From: Pratylenchus scribneri
Lineage: Eukaryota; Nematoda; Chromadorea; Rhabditida; Pratylenchidae
Assembly: GCA_030063045.1 (NCBI GenBank)
Contig: JAQSEB010000185.1
Location: 124,001 to 188,000 of the forward strand
Reading direction: 5' to 3'
Length of the DNA: 64,000 bases
The translations under genes were made by a program, and so were the position numbers. Below, one piece after another: positions 11,614 through 24,700 of the stretch (position 1 is the first letter of the stretch; each line of letters begins with the position of its first letter). Below the pieces are notes generated by a model. The model was not told the origin of the DNA. It saw only the letters and a list, made by a program, of their open reading frames with translations, and did not search any database.

Positions 11614-12665
11614 ATGAGCAAAACACTTTATTCTCCACCATTTGGCAAAATTTACATCTACAAAGCTGAATTTATTGGCGATGATGTACTCCAAAAATGT
11701 GCCACTCTTTTTTCTGGCCACTATGGCAAATGGGGTCCAAAAGGAGTTAAACCTGGTCAATCAGTCAAACTTTCTGTTGATCGAATTCGTCGTGAGTATT
11801 TATTCAACAATGAGACATGTTTTCTTGTCACTGCTGAATCAGAAAATGGCAATAATTTGGTCGGACGTCGGACATGCTTTTGCTTGTCGATACCGTTTTC
11901 GTTTCAATAGCGATTTTTATACCAGATCCACAAAATTCTATCTTCATTTTACCTCTTTATAAATTAAATTTAATAGCAATTTGGAAACATCAAAAAAAAT
12001 AATGTAAAATATGCTTGCAATTTAAAAATGAATCAGCTGAAAATTTTTAAAAAATTTTTTCTTCAATTAACTAATTTCCATCAATTTGAATTTGAACTAT
12101 CAATTTTTCCAAGTTTATTAAACCTAAACAAGGTTTTGCTGTTTGGATCACTCAATTAGTTGTTCATTCCTACTTTCGCTGCCGTGGTTTGGCCACTGAA
12201 CTTTTATCAAAATGTTGCCACAATGTGGACAATATCGCATGGGGAATTTGTTCATCACATCCACACGCAGTCCGGGCTTTAGAAAAAGCAACAAAACGAA
12301 AATTCGAACTGACGAAAATTGCAGAAAATTCTTCGGCCTTGATTCAAGAGTAAATAAAAATATTTATTTTAAATTAAGGAAAGTTTAGGAAATAAAAATA
12401 AGCACGTAAACATTGCATTAAAAATTTGTTAGATTTAATTAATCAATTTTAAATACAATTCATTCTCATTTATAGGTCTGGCATCCCATATTTCCAGAAT
12501 TGTAAAACTGAAATTACATCAGAGCGATCAGTGATTAAAGCAAATTTTTTTATTGACCATCGAAAAGTGAATGAATTAATTGGCCAATATATTAAAGAAG
12601 GCCGATGGAATTTGGGAACATTGGAAGATGGAGACGAATTTTTCGCATTCACATTTGATGATTGA
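11614..12665 (+). CDS. GNAT-family N-acetyltransferase, frame broken by a 7-bp tandem duplication
   Basis: The first exon starts at ATG 11614, just after TTTTAG, and runs to about 11897. Later exons are 12133-12349 and 12476-12665 (TGA). Recognised blocks, in order, are LFSGHYGKWGPKG, GHAFACRY, VWITQLVVH, RCRGLATELL (the RxxGLA acetyl-CoA pyrophosphate loop), SSHPHAVRALEKATKR, FFIDHRKVNEL and LGTLEDGDEFFAFTF. They follow a GNAT family I know chiefly from fungi and related microbes. GTCGGAC occurs twice in tandem at 11860-11866 and 11867-11873. Removing one copy would restore NLVGHAF, so the frame is broken at that point. No splice pair removes the extra 7 bases. The end of exon 1 is uncertain because no strong donor follows RYRF. 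This may be a recent pseudogene, an allele or an assembly error; the other exons show no decay. The acyl acceptor is unknown. Confidence 0.7.
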
Positions 12666-13245
12666 CTTATAATTTAATTAATTTTTTAGCGATAAATTAA
12701 ATTTAAATATTTTTTATTTTATCTTTAGATTCCATAATTATCCACAAAATAACCGGATTTATACTGCTTAAAAATGCAATTATTTTTTGTTTTTGAATTT
12801 TATTGGTAATTTTAAATTAAAAAATGATGCAATATTTATTCCAGCTCCTGTTTCTTATATCTTCATTTATAATTGTGAGTGAAAAAATTTGTTAAATTTT
12901 ATGCAAATTATTTTAGTCAATTATTGCTTTAACATTGAAAGGAACGATGAAATTTGTTTTCTTACAAAAATATTTATGATCACAAGATTTATTCGAGTTA
13001 TTTGTTGCCCTCGCCCAAATGACTCGCCAAATGTAAGAGTTAGTAAGAAATTCACGCCATTTGACACCATAGAAAAGATCAGCACCACTTTAAGCAAACA
13101 AACTTTTTAAAAAGACTTAACAATTAATCCACATTTCATCATTATTGATGCTCACTTAATTGTGATGGTACCATTAATGTTTGTGTGAGTGGACAAGGAA
13201 CGAATTGGGATGAAATTTATGAACACAATTTGGTCAAAACTCAAA
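12666..13245. other. Intergenic, AT-rich
   Basis: Spacer between the acetyltransferase and the Gly/Ser-rich secreted gene. An ORF at 12889-13110 has no recognisable sequence. Confidence 0.4.
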
Positions 13246-13300
13246 ATGCAAATGTTCAAACAAATTTGATAAGATTTTGACGACATTTTTGTCTATAAAT
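13246..13300 (+). promoter_or_regulatory. Octamer and TATA box before the Gly/Ser-rich secreted gene
   Basis: ATGCAAAT (13246-13253) is followed about 40 bp later by CTATAAAT (13293-13300), about 75 bp before the ATG. This is the same order, octamer then TATA, as in front of the two acidic secreted genes. The flanking bases are not otherwise conserved. Confidence 0.35.
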
Positions 13301-13374
13301 TAGTAGGCTAAAATTGAGAATAACTCAATTTGCATTTCAATTAAATTTTCAAATCATTCAATTTACTAAAAAAA

Positions 13375-13857
13375 ATGCGCCAATCTATTTTAATCGCAAC
13401 ATTCGGCTTCTTCGCCATGGCCATCTTAGCCAAAGCTAACTTTTTTGAACAACAATCCAGTGGAAGCGATGAAGACAATCAAGTTGACTACGGTAGAGGA
13501 AATCGACGAGTACCGCCAAGTGGATTCGGAATTGAAGGCAGTCAAAGAGGATTTGGTGGACCGCCTCCTGGCTTATTCGGAGGAAGCAACAGTTTTGGTG
13601 GCTCCTCTAATGGCGGTTCATCCAACTTATTTGTCCGAGCTGGCAGTTCAAGTTCTTTTAGCACTGGAAGTTTTGGCAGTCCATTCGGGGGCAGCAATGA
13701 TTTAGACAGCTCATCAGGAAGTTCATTTGTTGGCAGAAGGGGTGGCCCACCTCCACCACTAGCAGTAGGAGGATTTGGTGGACGATTTTCGGGTGGAAAC
13801 GGCAGAGGATTTGGCCGACGCCAACAAAGTTCTTCTTCTTCATCTGCTGAAGTTTGA
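13375..13857 (+). CDS. Secreted Gly/Ser-rich protein (single exon, 160 aa)
   Basis: An uninterrupted 160-codon frame starts at ATG 13375 and ends at TGA 13855-13857; AATAAA follows at 13935-13940. Residues 1-22 form a signal peptide (MRQSILIATFGFFAMAILAKAN) that shares MRxxILIAxF with the two acidic secreted proteins. The mature part is glycine, serine, phenylalanine and proline rich, with units such as GFGG, SFGGSSNGGSS and RRGGPPPPL, a basic stretch GRGFGRRQQ near the end and a serine run before the final AEV. It has no cysteine after the leader and no recognised domain. GFGG/PPPP composition is seen in cuticle, mucin-like and antimicrobial glycine-rich peptides, as well as in some nematode secretions. 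The function is unknown. Confidence 0.75.
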   Translation: MRQSILIATFGFFAMAILAKANFFEQQSSGSDEDNQVDYGRGNRRVPPSGFGIEGSQRGFGGPPPGLFGGSNSFGGSSNGGSSNLFVRAGSSSSFSTGSFGSPFGGSNDLDSSSGSSFVGRRGGPPPPLAVGGFGGRFSGGNGRGFGRRQQSSSSSSAEV

Positions 13858-15789
13858 AGAAATTTGCTATTGAAATGATATGGAAGAAATCGTGGAAAAA
13901 TTTACATTTTTTAATTTATTATTTAAATAATGCGAATAAATTTACATTATTCTACAAAATATACCGGAAAGCATTTCATTGAATATTTCAATTTTTTATT
14001 GGATTAATGAATAAAAATGTTTGGTTACTTAAATAAAAGAATAAGGGGTGATTGGTAATTCTAATTATTTAGCATCACTTAAAAGATCCGAAAATAAATA
14101 TGCCTAATGCCTTCAAGTTGATCCAAAAAATGCAAATAATCTTTAATTTATAAATTTCGCCTAATTTGCCACCAAAGTTTATCAAATTCCTTTCCTATGT
14201 CTTTTCGTTTTTTTTAATTTAAATGGTTTGAATATAATGGTGAAATTTCAAATAATCTGGTCAATAGCATATTTTGCATTTTTTTAAATTCTTACTGTTA
14301 ATTAATTCGACACAATCATTTTATCAAAAATAAAATGTTTATCGTTTATGGATAACGGAAATAATAATATTTTAATTTGTCCTCAAAATCATTTTTATTA
14401 ATTAGAAATATAAAATGAAAAGGGGAATATTAGAGAGAATTTTGAATCGAAAGCAACGATGGAGTTCAACATTGGTGGCGGCCACATTGGCCATTCACAC
14501 AAAAACAATCAAATTTCAATTTTGATTGGAGAATAGAAAAAAAACATATTTCCAATAAAATGAGTTCACGCGGGTCAAATAAAATTATAAAATAGTAAAT
14601 AAAATATTTTTAAAAGTTAAAGGAGATAATAATGAAAAGTCGAATCACGGGGACATGAAATTTAATGGGAAGGAATTTTACAGGAAATTGGCAATCTTGA
14701 TCGTTTTTGTGCAATTTTCAAAGTAAATTAAGAAAAAATTGTTATTCAAATTTTTTGCCAATTTCCTGTTTTAAAATTGGAATCAATTAAAAATGAATTT
14801 TCTAATCAGCAAAAAACTAGATCTATTTTTTCTATCATCATAAAATATTGAGAATCGTGAAGAAATAAAATAGCAAAAAATTATTTTTTCCCTTCTTAAA
14901 TAAAGAAGTTTTGTGAAGCCGGGAAGCAGAAATGGATTAAAAAATTTTATAAAAAATTTTGTTAGATTTATTTTATTTAATATTTCTTTTCATTGACAAT
15001 TTTTTTCTTTAATTTGATTAATTCTTTGCTAAAATTGTTCAATTTTTGTGACTTTTATCATTGTTTTGCGTATAAATTGAAATCCACACATAAATTGGAA
15101 GGAAAGAGAGCAGCGGGAATATAAAATTAGGATTTTGAGGAGAAATCACCGGAAAAGACAAAAAATTGGAAAGAAGAAATTTGCAAAAAAATGTGGAATA
15201 TTTTTGGATATTAAAGAATTATTATGTACACAAATTTGTGCCATCGGGATGTCCGGTGAGTAAAAATAATAAATTCAACAAAAATAGCATCGCACAAAAA
15301 TAGTTTGAAATGGGCGAGAAAATTGGTTGGAGAGAAATTTTGGATGAAAGCGACGAGACAAAAAATGAAAAAGAAATTGGCTTTAAAAAATTCAGCGAAT
15401 TCAATTTTGAAATTAATTTGCTTAAAATTAAAAAATTCGCCAAATTTAAGCCGCATTTAATTTGAATAGATTTTCATGAAAAATATATTGAATAAAATGA
15501 ATACAAATGGAGGATAATTATTTTAATTTGTTGAAAGACCGAGTTGCTGCACAATTTTTGCACAACATTGAATAAAATGAATATTTGCGAATGAGAGAAA
15601 ATGTATATTTTGGGGGAAAATATTGTTAATTGGATTGGCTACTAGCGGGTGATTAAATATGCAAATTTTTCTAAAATAAAATTATGAATAGGATAAATTT
15701 TGGCATATCAAAGATGAACGCAGAATCTGCTCATAAAATTGGTATTTTCCATAACATTTGGTTCCAATTTCATTTCAGCCAATTTTTTT
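13858..15789. other. Intergenic, AT-rich
   Basis: Convergent 3' ends lie on either side: the Gly/Ser-rich gene on plus and the nuclear receptor on minus. Overlapping minus ORFs at 15211-15456 are lysine/asparagine/phenylalanine AT-rich translations with no recognised motif. Nothing else was seen. Confidence 0.4.
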
Positions 15790-18700
15790 CTAATCCATTT
15801 CCAACTCTTCGTCCTCATCGTCTTCATCGTCCTCTTCCGCATCCGCCTCGGCCATTGCCGTCATCGGTGTTGAACCGGAATCCATTGAATTTGTGGAGGA
15901 TGAGGTGGATTGACGACGGCCAACCAAATTAGGATCACCGGCCATTACCCCATTGGCAGTCATAAATGTCAATAAAATGTCGACCCATTTGTTGGATTCG
16001 GCACTGCCAGTTTGTTGTCGTTGATGGTCAACAAAAGCTTGTACCAAATTAGAAATGTGCGCCGCAATTTTCTAAAAACATTATTATTTATTGTAAGGGT
16101 GAAATTCAATTCACCGTAATGTTTGCCACCAGCATCAGCAATCGTCCAAATCGTCCAATGGCCAATTGCATTTGTGGGCATTGATCGACCAAATGCAGGA
16201 ACAATGCATTTTGGACAGAGTCACGGGCAACATTCAACAATCGTACAGTTTCCGTGCTTAGCCCTTGGGTATGTGGCTCCAATGCGATTATTGCCTTCAA
16301 TGTGACAAATTCCACTTCACTCAATGAAAGTTGCTCAAGGGATGGTTGCTGAAAGAAAGGAATACAATAAAAGAAATATTTTATGCCTTATAAAGTCTTT
16401 GAAAAAATTTAATTTGGTAAAAATATCAAATTTCCCATTAAAATAAATTTTATTATTTACCAGAGTGTTCAGCCATTCCATTCGAATATTCTCCAATCGC
16501 CAACGAAGCACTTCTGGACATTGTGTTTGGCTCATTGGCAGCAACAAATCCAACGGAGTTTGTTGATCAATGAAAAGTCCATTCGGCAGCAAAATATGTT
16601 CGGCTCGATGCGCAAATGCACTTTGGCATGCGATGGCAAAAACCGTAAACGGCATTGCTGTGCCACGAAGCAGGGAGAGCTGTAAATAAAATTCATTTTT
16701 TTATTTTCTTGTTTTAAAAGTTCATTGCCCTTCCCTTTTCCCAATCTATTAGTCAACAATTTGGATGACAAAATTCGATGATAAATTCAAATTAATAATT
16801 ATTTATGGCATTTGGCATTACAGAATTTTTTTCATCAAAAATGTTCATTTTCAGTTTAGTCACTCATAATCCATCCCTCAATAACATTTTGGTATATATT
16901 TTTGGAATGTTGCCCACATTTGTTTGCGATGTTAATTAGTCATTCGCCATCTAATCCATCAAATCATTATAATTAAAATTTCCTTCTTTTCTTTTAGACC
17001 AAAACCATCAATTTGGAGTAAACTTTTATCCAGCCAAAAAAACTAAATGTTGCCATTTTTTGTCTATTTTTGGAATAATGCCAATTTAAGTAAAAATTAA
17101 AAAAAATGAATGGAATTTACCCTTTCGCCATGGCCCAAATCAGCAATCGGTTTCAGTGTGTTGGCATAATCGATGGCAAGCAACAATTGACGCCGCATTG
17201 CCATTCTCAACTCGGCCCATTCCGAGAGTGCTCGTTGGCCAGAATAATTTAGCTGAAAAATGGAAAATATTTTAATTTAATTAAATTTTATTTCTTTTTA
17301 ATATTTATATTTTTTTCGAAATTAACTTGTATAAATTTTTCAAATGCCATAATTTCTTGGGAAAAAAGACCAAATTTATACATTATTTACAATCATTTTC
17401 CAAAATTTAATAATAAAAAATACATTTTAATAATTTAGAATCCATTTTGCCCTTGATGTCCTTCCATTCCATCTTTTTAATCTCATATCCCATTCAAATT
17501 TGATTCCCTTTTCATAATCCACAATTTTACATTTTATTTGTCCCCTCATTTTTGTCCTTTCCAATTTCCATTGGGCAATGGCCCCATTTCCCTTCATTTA
17601 ATTCCCCTTTCCCTCCATTTCCTTTCCACCACTTGTTTTGTTGGCCAAAGTTCTTTCCCCCTCTCAATATTCTCGGGCCAATGGCCAACACAACAACTCT
17701 ATAATCGGCGGTCTTTTCCCGTCGACCTCTGTGCTCTAGTGGCGCCGATGGTCCCAATAGAAAAGAGGAAACCGGGAAGTCTCGTGACTCGTTTTATTCC
17801 CGTCCTTCTCAATTTATTATTTTGTTCGTCGTTTTCTTTCGTCAACAACAAAACGTTGGACGAATAAGAACGGGGGAAGGGGGTGAGCCAACGGCGAGAA
17901 TTGCTCGTTTTTCTGCCCTCATTAAATATGAACAAAACAAAAAGATTAAAAGAGAGGACCAAAAAAGTACAAAATGGCTGGGCCTATAGGGGTCAAAGTT
18001 CAACGTGTGCTTTGTCTCAAATCAAACGATCGACCTTTTTAATTATTTTTCTATTGAATGACTAAAAGGAAATGTAAAAATGATGCCATTTTTAAATATA
18101 TGGCTATAAAAGGCCAAAGGCCAAAAATAGCGAAGAAAAGATTTGATGAGAAAAAATATTTTGCCCTTGAGAACCAATTCCAAAAATGGAATGAAAGAAA
18201 AAGGTCCAAGGCTAACTAAGGACATTCTTGACATTTTAAAATGGAACAAAGTTTAGCCCGAATTGTCCGTTCTAAAGTGCAATGGGAAAAATGAGGAAAC
18301 CCTATTTGGACGACCGATGGCCCATTTTTGAATGTTAAGAAGGAAAATCGTAGGGCAAAGCTTTTCACGGAGAAGACACCAAGGAAAGAAAACGGTTGGG
18401 ATTTGCCGGAAATGTGCCCTTGAAAAATTGCTATTGGCTAAAATGAAAGCATGTAAAGAGGAAATAAAAAGGGAAACTTATTTTAAATATGAAATATGAA
18501 TTCTCCATAGATGATTAAATGGAAAAAGAAGAAATTTTCTTCAAAATGGGACAAAAGACGAAAGGTCATTTGTCTTGGATAATTATTGTAAACAATTTGA
18601 AATCCGAAAATGTCATTTTTGTACGAAATGGATTATTCAGTTGATTTGAATTTAGGGATTATATTTTTGGCATTTTTGTTTTTGATGATTTTTGCAGAAG

Positions 18701-21700
18701 ACCTTCAAGGAAATTAAGCTAATTGCAAAGAAAATTTGGCGTTTTTCTTGGGATTTGGACAAAAAGTTGTTTTTTTCCATTGAGTAAATTTTATAAATTT
18801 TTAAAAAGTTTTAAATTCAAATTTTATAAAATCTCTCACCTCTGTTCTCTCGGCAATCAATTTTGGTTGCTGGATGGCAGCCAACATTTGATCTCGTTCA
18901 CCCAAACTGCCGGCTAAAATGGCAGCATCAAATTCACGTCTAAGTTTGGCAGCCTCCTCTTCCTGCAATTTGGCTTGGCCAATCAATTGTTGTGGGGCCT
19001 CCGAAAAGCAAACAATGCGTTCAATTTCGCGTAGAGTCTGCAAAAAAAGAAATGGATTTTATTAATTTTTGCGATATTTTTGCTTGCCTGAATGATCAAT
19101 GCCTTCTCCTGGCTCATTTGTTCAAATTCGGGTGAAGATGCACCGCCGTTTCCTCCGACTCCATTGCTCATTCCATCGGCACAATTTGTTGAGATTGGAC
19201 CTGTTGTGCTAATTGCCGATGTGCTTTCCGAAATGCGTTGCAATTGTTGATCATGTTCTGAAAATTATTAAATTAATTGAAATTGAATTCCTCGTTGGGG
19301 ACAGACCACGTTGAGAACGACGAATTTCCTCAGCCAAAGAGCGCAAATCGTTGATCGTGTTTGCTCGGCGTCGAGCCAATGGGTCATTGCCAAGCATCAT
19401 ATCTTCATCAGTAATCATCTGAAAATCAAATTGAATAAAAAATAATTTAATTTTTAATTTTTTATATAGCTAGGTAGATTTTTCTTTTCCTATATTAAAT
19501 TTGAATAAACATTTTGCTCACCTGGTTCAATTCGCCGGCCATACTACTTGCAGTCGACTGCGATTTGATTGTTGTTCCACCGCCTACGGTACTGCTTGAC
19601 CCATCGAAATGGCCACTGGCCGAAAACATTGCAGATCCCTGGGAGCCACTGCCGCCACCCAACAAATGGCATCGCCGTGGATTCTTTTGTTTCCCAGTCT
19701 TGTCCCGATCGGGACGAATTGCCTCTGGCTCCATTCCAACGGTCAAACATTTTTGGAATCGACAAGCGCGGCAAATGTTTCGGCCCACTTTGTCAATTTG
19801 GCATCGTGCCTCATAGCGACAATTGTATTGTTTGTTGGCCCGAACAGTTCGACGGAAGAAGCCTTTGCAGCCAAAACAAGTGGAGGCGCCATAATGGCGT
19901 CCTGAAGCCTCGTCGCCGCAAACATTACTAAATAAATTTAATTTAAAAAATTAATTTTTTTCATTTCACTTTTTCTTCATTTTTTGACTTTTTTATTTCC
20001 AAATTATTCTCATCATTATTAGAAATTTTTTCCTTTTCAGTAATTTTTTGTTTATTTCATTTCAAATTGAGACGGATTGCCCAAAGGCCATAAATTCTTC
20101 AGAGGAGAAAGGCCATTTCCCTTTTGAAAATGGAATTCTGGCCGGAAATGGCTGACGTATATCCACGCCAACTGACGTATATTGGTCCAACACAAAAAGA
20201 AGGAAGCAAATTGTCAAAAAGGAAAATAATAGTCCAATAATCAAATTGAAAAAGAAAGAACGAGAAATTCGAGTTCAATAATTTATAAAGTCCATTTTTG
20301 GAAAAAAGTCCTTTTTCATCAGCCCGAAAGTCCTTCCATATCAATTGCATAAAATTTGAATTAAGTAAACAATTCATAAATCAACTCCTATTGATGACAA
20401 TGTTTCTGTGGCCTTTTCTTTTTCGAATAAATACAAATTTTCCATTGTTTTTTTTGACCATACAATTTTTTATGAATAAGCCGGAATTGCCTCCGAGAAA
20501 ATAATAAATTTGTATTTTCGTTCCGATTATTATACAATTTTTTCAATGAAACATAATGGCATTTTTTGTATGAACTTTCTGATCCTTACAATTAATCATT
20601 TTCGTATAATTGATGGCCAGGTACAAATTGAAATGCGAAAATTGAATGGTTTTTTAATGGTGGCCGCAGGGAAAATGGAATTTGAAATGAAAATTGTACA
20701 GTAATTAATTAATTATAAAATTAAAAATGAATGGATTGGTCAATTCCAAGTTTTATGATTCATGGCGAAAAATCAAGAAAATATAAAAATTTTCTTCCCA
20801 CTTTTTTCTTTTTTTTTCTTTTGGTTCATGTTTCGCTTTGTGTTTTGGATTTTAGTTTCCTTTATTTGAATTCGCCACCTCTGCAGCATTTCCAAAAATG
20901 GCATTTGCCCAAAAATAAATATGCCACATTGGCCAAAATTGGCTTGAAGGAAAAAACAATTCCGCCGAGGGGCTATTAGCCCTTCATTTTTGGCTAATCC
21001 TATTTTTAGTTTGTTGCCTCGCATTTTGTACGTAAAAAATGATTTTTGGTCATTTTCGAGCATAAAAACCCACAAAAACATATTTTTGTCCTTCCTTAAT
21101 CTGCCTTTCCCCCCACTCAAAAAAGCAAAGGTCATATCACAAGATCACATCCTCCATCCAAAATGGGCTTTGACTTTGACCTTGATGAGAAAAATTTGTG
21201 TAGGTTCTTTGATCATTATTAGTGGATTCTGGATTTTACTGAGAAATTTGTGGAGTTGCTTTTAGTATGTTGGTAAAATCCAATAAACAAGAATGTTTGG
21301 TCTCAATTTCATTGGCAAACAAAATCGACCTTAATTTCAGTTTATCAGTTCTTCCAAATTGTGAATATTCATTTTATTATTTTGCAAGCTTATTAGCCTA
21401 GCTTTTGGTTAAGTCGGCTAGTCGCCTTTTTCCTTAACTTAAATTAATTTTGACTTACCCAATTACATTCTTTTTGGGAGATTGTACATATTTTAGTACA
21501 ACAAAAGCCAAAATCTTATGAATTGTTCAAGGATAAATACTTAGAGCTTTCATAATAATCATTACAGAAAATGGTGACTATTGGTTGGTGGCCAAAGAAC
21601 AATCGCCGAACGCCGAACAATTTTTTTGTACCATATTCCTTGCTTTTTAGTCTCCTCGTTGTTTGTTTGAATTGGATAGAGGAAAAATCCGCAAATCTCA

Positions 21701-24700
21701 TCGCAAACAATTCCCGCGCCCTTTCTCAGAGACCGAAGATTTGCCCGATAGCAAGGAAAAAGCACAAAAATCAACCACCGACCAGCAGTATATTATCCCA
21801 CCAATGAATGTCCCGTGAGCAACAACAAAAAATTTGCAAAAAAATGGGAAAGCTATGCAATTTTTCCCATCGGCCAATTTGGGGTTTAGAGGGTAAAAAA
21901 CAAAAGACTCTGACTGCATTTGGCTAAAGGCCAATGTTTGGTAAAATTTTCATCCAATGCTTTCTTGAAAAGTTTGCTTCTTTCGCAGGCTCAAGTATAT
22001 GGGAATGGCGCACAGTGAAATTGGAGGAGAGAAATTGTGGATTTGGCAGGAAGCCAATAAAATTTAATTATAAATTTGATTGGTTTTTGAACCATTATTT
22101 TTAAATTGTTTTTTAAGCTAAACTCAACTATTAATGCAGCTTTACTGGCAATTAAAATCTAATAAGTTTCATTTCCTCGCTTTATCAAACTTTTGACTTT
22201 CTAAATAATCTGCACCAATTTTCAGTCAACAATTTTTGACTCTTCAGCAATTAATTGAGCACATTCCATTGTGGAGTTGCGGCGCCCCGAATGACTATTC
22301 TCAAATAATATTTCATCAGATGACCTCTGCTTGATGGACCATGGACCATCGGACAAAACATCCATCGGTTCGGATGGACTTTGGTTTCGAGGTGGTCGGT
22401 CGGTGAAAGATTGGCGGGGCGCGCCAATTCCATCGTCGTATTTTTTGCACCCAAATATCCTCTCTTATCGTTCCATTTTTGCGATGAGGGCAAAAATTGG
22501 GTTGTCTTTGTCTGTTCAAAACGCGCTCTTTGGATTTTGGTGGCTATTTTCGTACCATAATCAAAAATATCAATTCGATCAAAAAACTTTCGATATTTTT
22601 TTGGTTGATCGCGAGCGTAGCGAAGACTAATTCAGCGGCTTTATCTTTTTCCATTGCTAATTTTCATTACGAAAGATCAAAAGTCTTCTTGGATGCTTGC
22701 CAAACGCCGTTATCTACAACGAAGAACTCTGCCGATGTGGGATTTGACCAAAAATTATTCTTCTCCGTTTCACCCAAAATTGCTGACACAGGATAAAAAA
22801 GTGGTGCACGAATGATGCGCAAAAAAGAGGAAAACAGGTCATAAAATGTTGCCTTTTTATTTGTGTGATTTTTGCTCGCCCATGGATTTTTGATAGAGTG
22901 CGCAATATTTTATAGGTTTGGGAATTGGAAATAAAATATTGATTAAAAGAGGAACACAAACAAATTACTAAAATATTTTTAATCACTCATTTTTAAATTT
23001 GACCCAAATTCATCCAAAATTTGAATAAGCGAAAAGTAATTTTTAACCCACCAAATATTGCTTTCTAGCGGTTGTGTAGCTGCACCAACACCAATTGCAC
23101 CAGCAGCGCTGCTCTGTTGATGGCTAAAACGTTCCAAACTGCTTTCAGATTTATTGGCAGCCAGCTTTTGTGCAAGTTGGAATTTGCCGCTCACTTGTGC
23201 CGAAAATTGGGCACTCAATTTTGGTTGCATTGAGGATTGCTCAGAGTGTTGTTGAAGGGCTGAGAAAAAAAAATAAATAAAAATTAGAATTAGAAAATGG
23301 TTAAAATTATTCATAAAAATTTAATGAGGCACAAGAAAATACCCGCATCCTTTAGTCCTTTGTCGAAATGGTAAACCACAATAAATGCGCCTCGGTTGGT
23401 TTCTGGCCAAAGACCATTCCCATGTTCCCACCCTAACCCCCTCTCTCCAATCTCTTTTGCATCTCCGCTTACTTTGTTGGCCACTCCCACCGCTGCTTCC
23501 GCTCACAATGGACTGGGGCAAACTGCCAACAAAATGGCCTCCGGCTGTGGGCGTCACACTTCTGGAGGAGGAGGACGGCGATTGGCTCTGGCTACTCAAA
23601 TGGCCCAACATCATTCCGCCCTGCGATTGTTGTTGTTGTTGATTGGATGAAATGTTATTGGCCGCTGCGGCAGCCGCCGTTAACAATGGCAAATGGCTAA
23701 GATGATTGGAATGGCCAGCGGAGGATGAGGACACAGAAAATGTGGCCGAACGTGGTTGATGATGCTGATTGTGTTGTTGTTGCTCGCTTTTGAGGGCGGC
23801 GGCAATTGAAGTTGCCAATGGACCGCCGGCTGTAGCCGATTGTGGCAACGCACTAACAAAGTTTTGCTGAAAAAGAATTAATATTAGATTATTTGATTGG
23901 ATTTCCATTAAAATTTGTTGATTTGGAAGGAAGAAATTATGTTTGTTTTTCATTCAACTTTGGGATCAACGATTTAGCGATTTTGTACCAAAATTGGATT
24001 TACTTTGTTTTTGTGTTAATATTTTGGAATTTTTTAGTGGGATTTGCATTCGAAAATACTACTAATAAAATAGGAAAAATCCGGAAAAATATTTTTTAAG
24101 AAAGAAAATATTATTCATCAGAAAAAATTAATACGAAGACCAAAAATCAAGAAACAACACAAAAATAGAGATAATTTGTTTTTGTGATTTCTTCCAAATT
24201 TCCGTCCAATTTCCTCTCAATTTTTATTCCGTTTTTGAAAGGTCGAAGATCTATCCCATGACTAACAAATTTTTGGCCGGACCATTTTGCCCAAAAAAAG
24301 TTGCACAAACAAAATTCCTTTTCATTCCCTCTAAAATGGGTGCACCCAAAATCAAAGGTTAAAAATTTTGGCTTTTTGTGTTCTCAAATCATTTTTATTC
24401 CAATTTTATGAGATGATCGCATGAACTTTATTCCTTATGAAAATGGAAAAATAAGGAATTAAAAATCAAAAGAAATTTTTTAAAAATGGAAAAAGGAAGT
24501 AAATATTCAAAAGACTGACGTTTTAATATATTATTATAATATTAATTTTTATTTGAACAGTTTTTCATAATCTGGACTGGAGTAGTACTAATATGAATAA
24601 ATAATATGGTGTGATTGAAAACCGGAAGTGAAATTTTGATTTCCATAAAATAATATATTTGTTTGAAAAGTAATTGTTACCAAAATTGTGTTGGCCTGGG

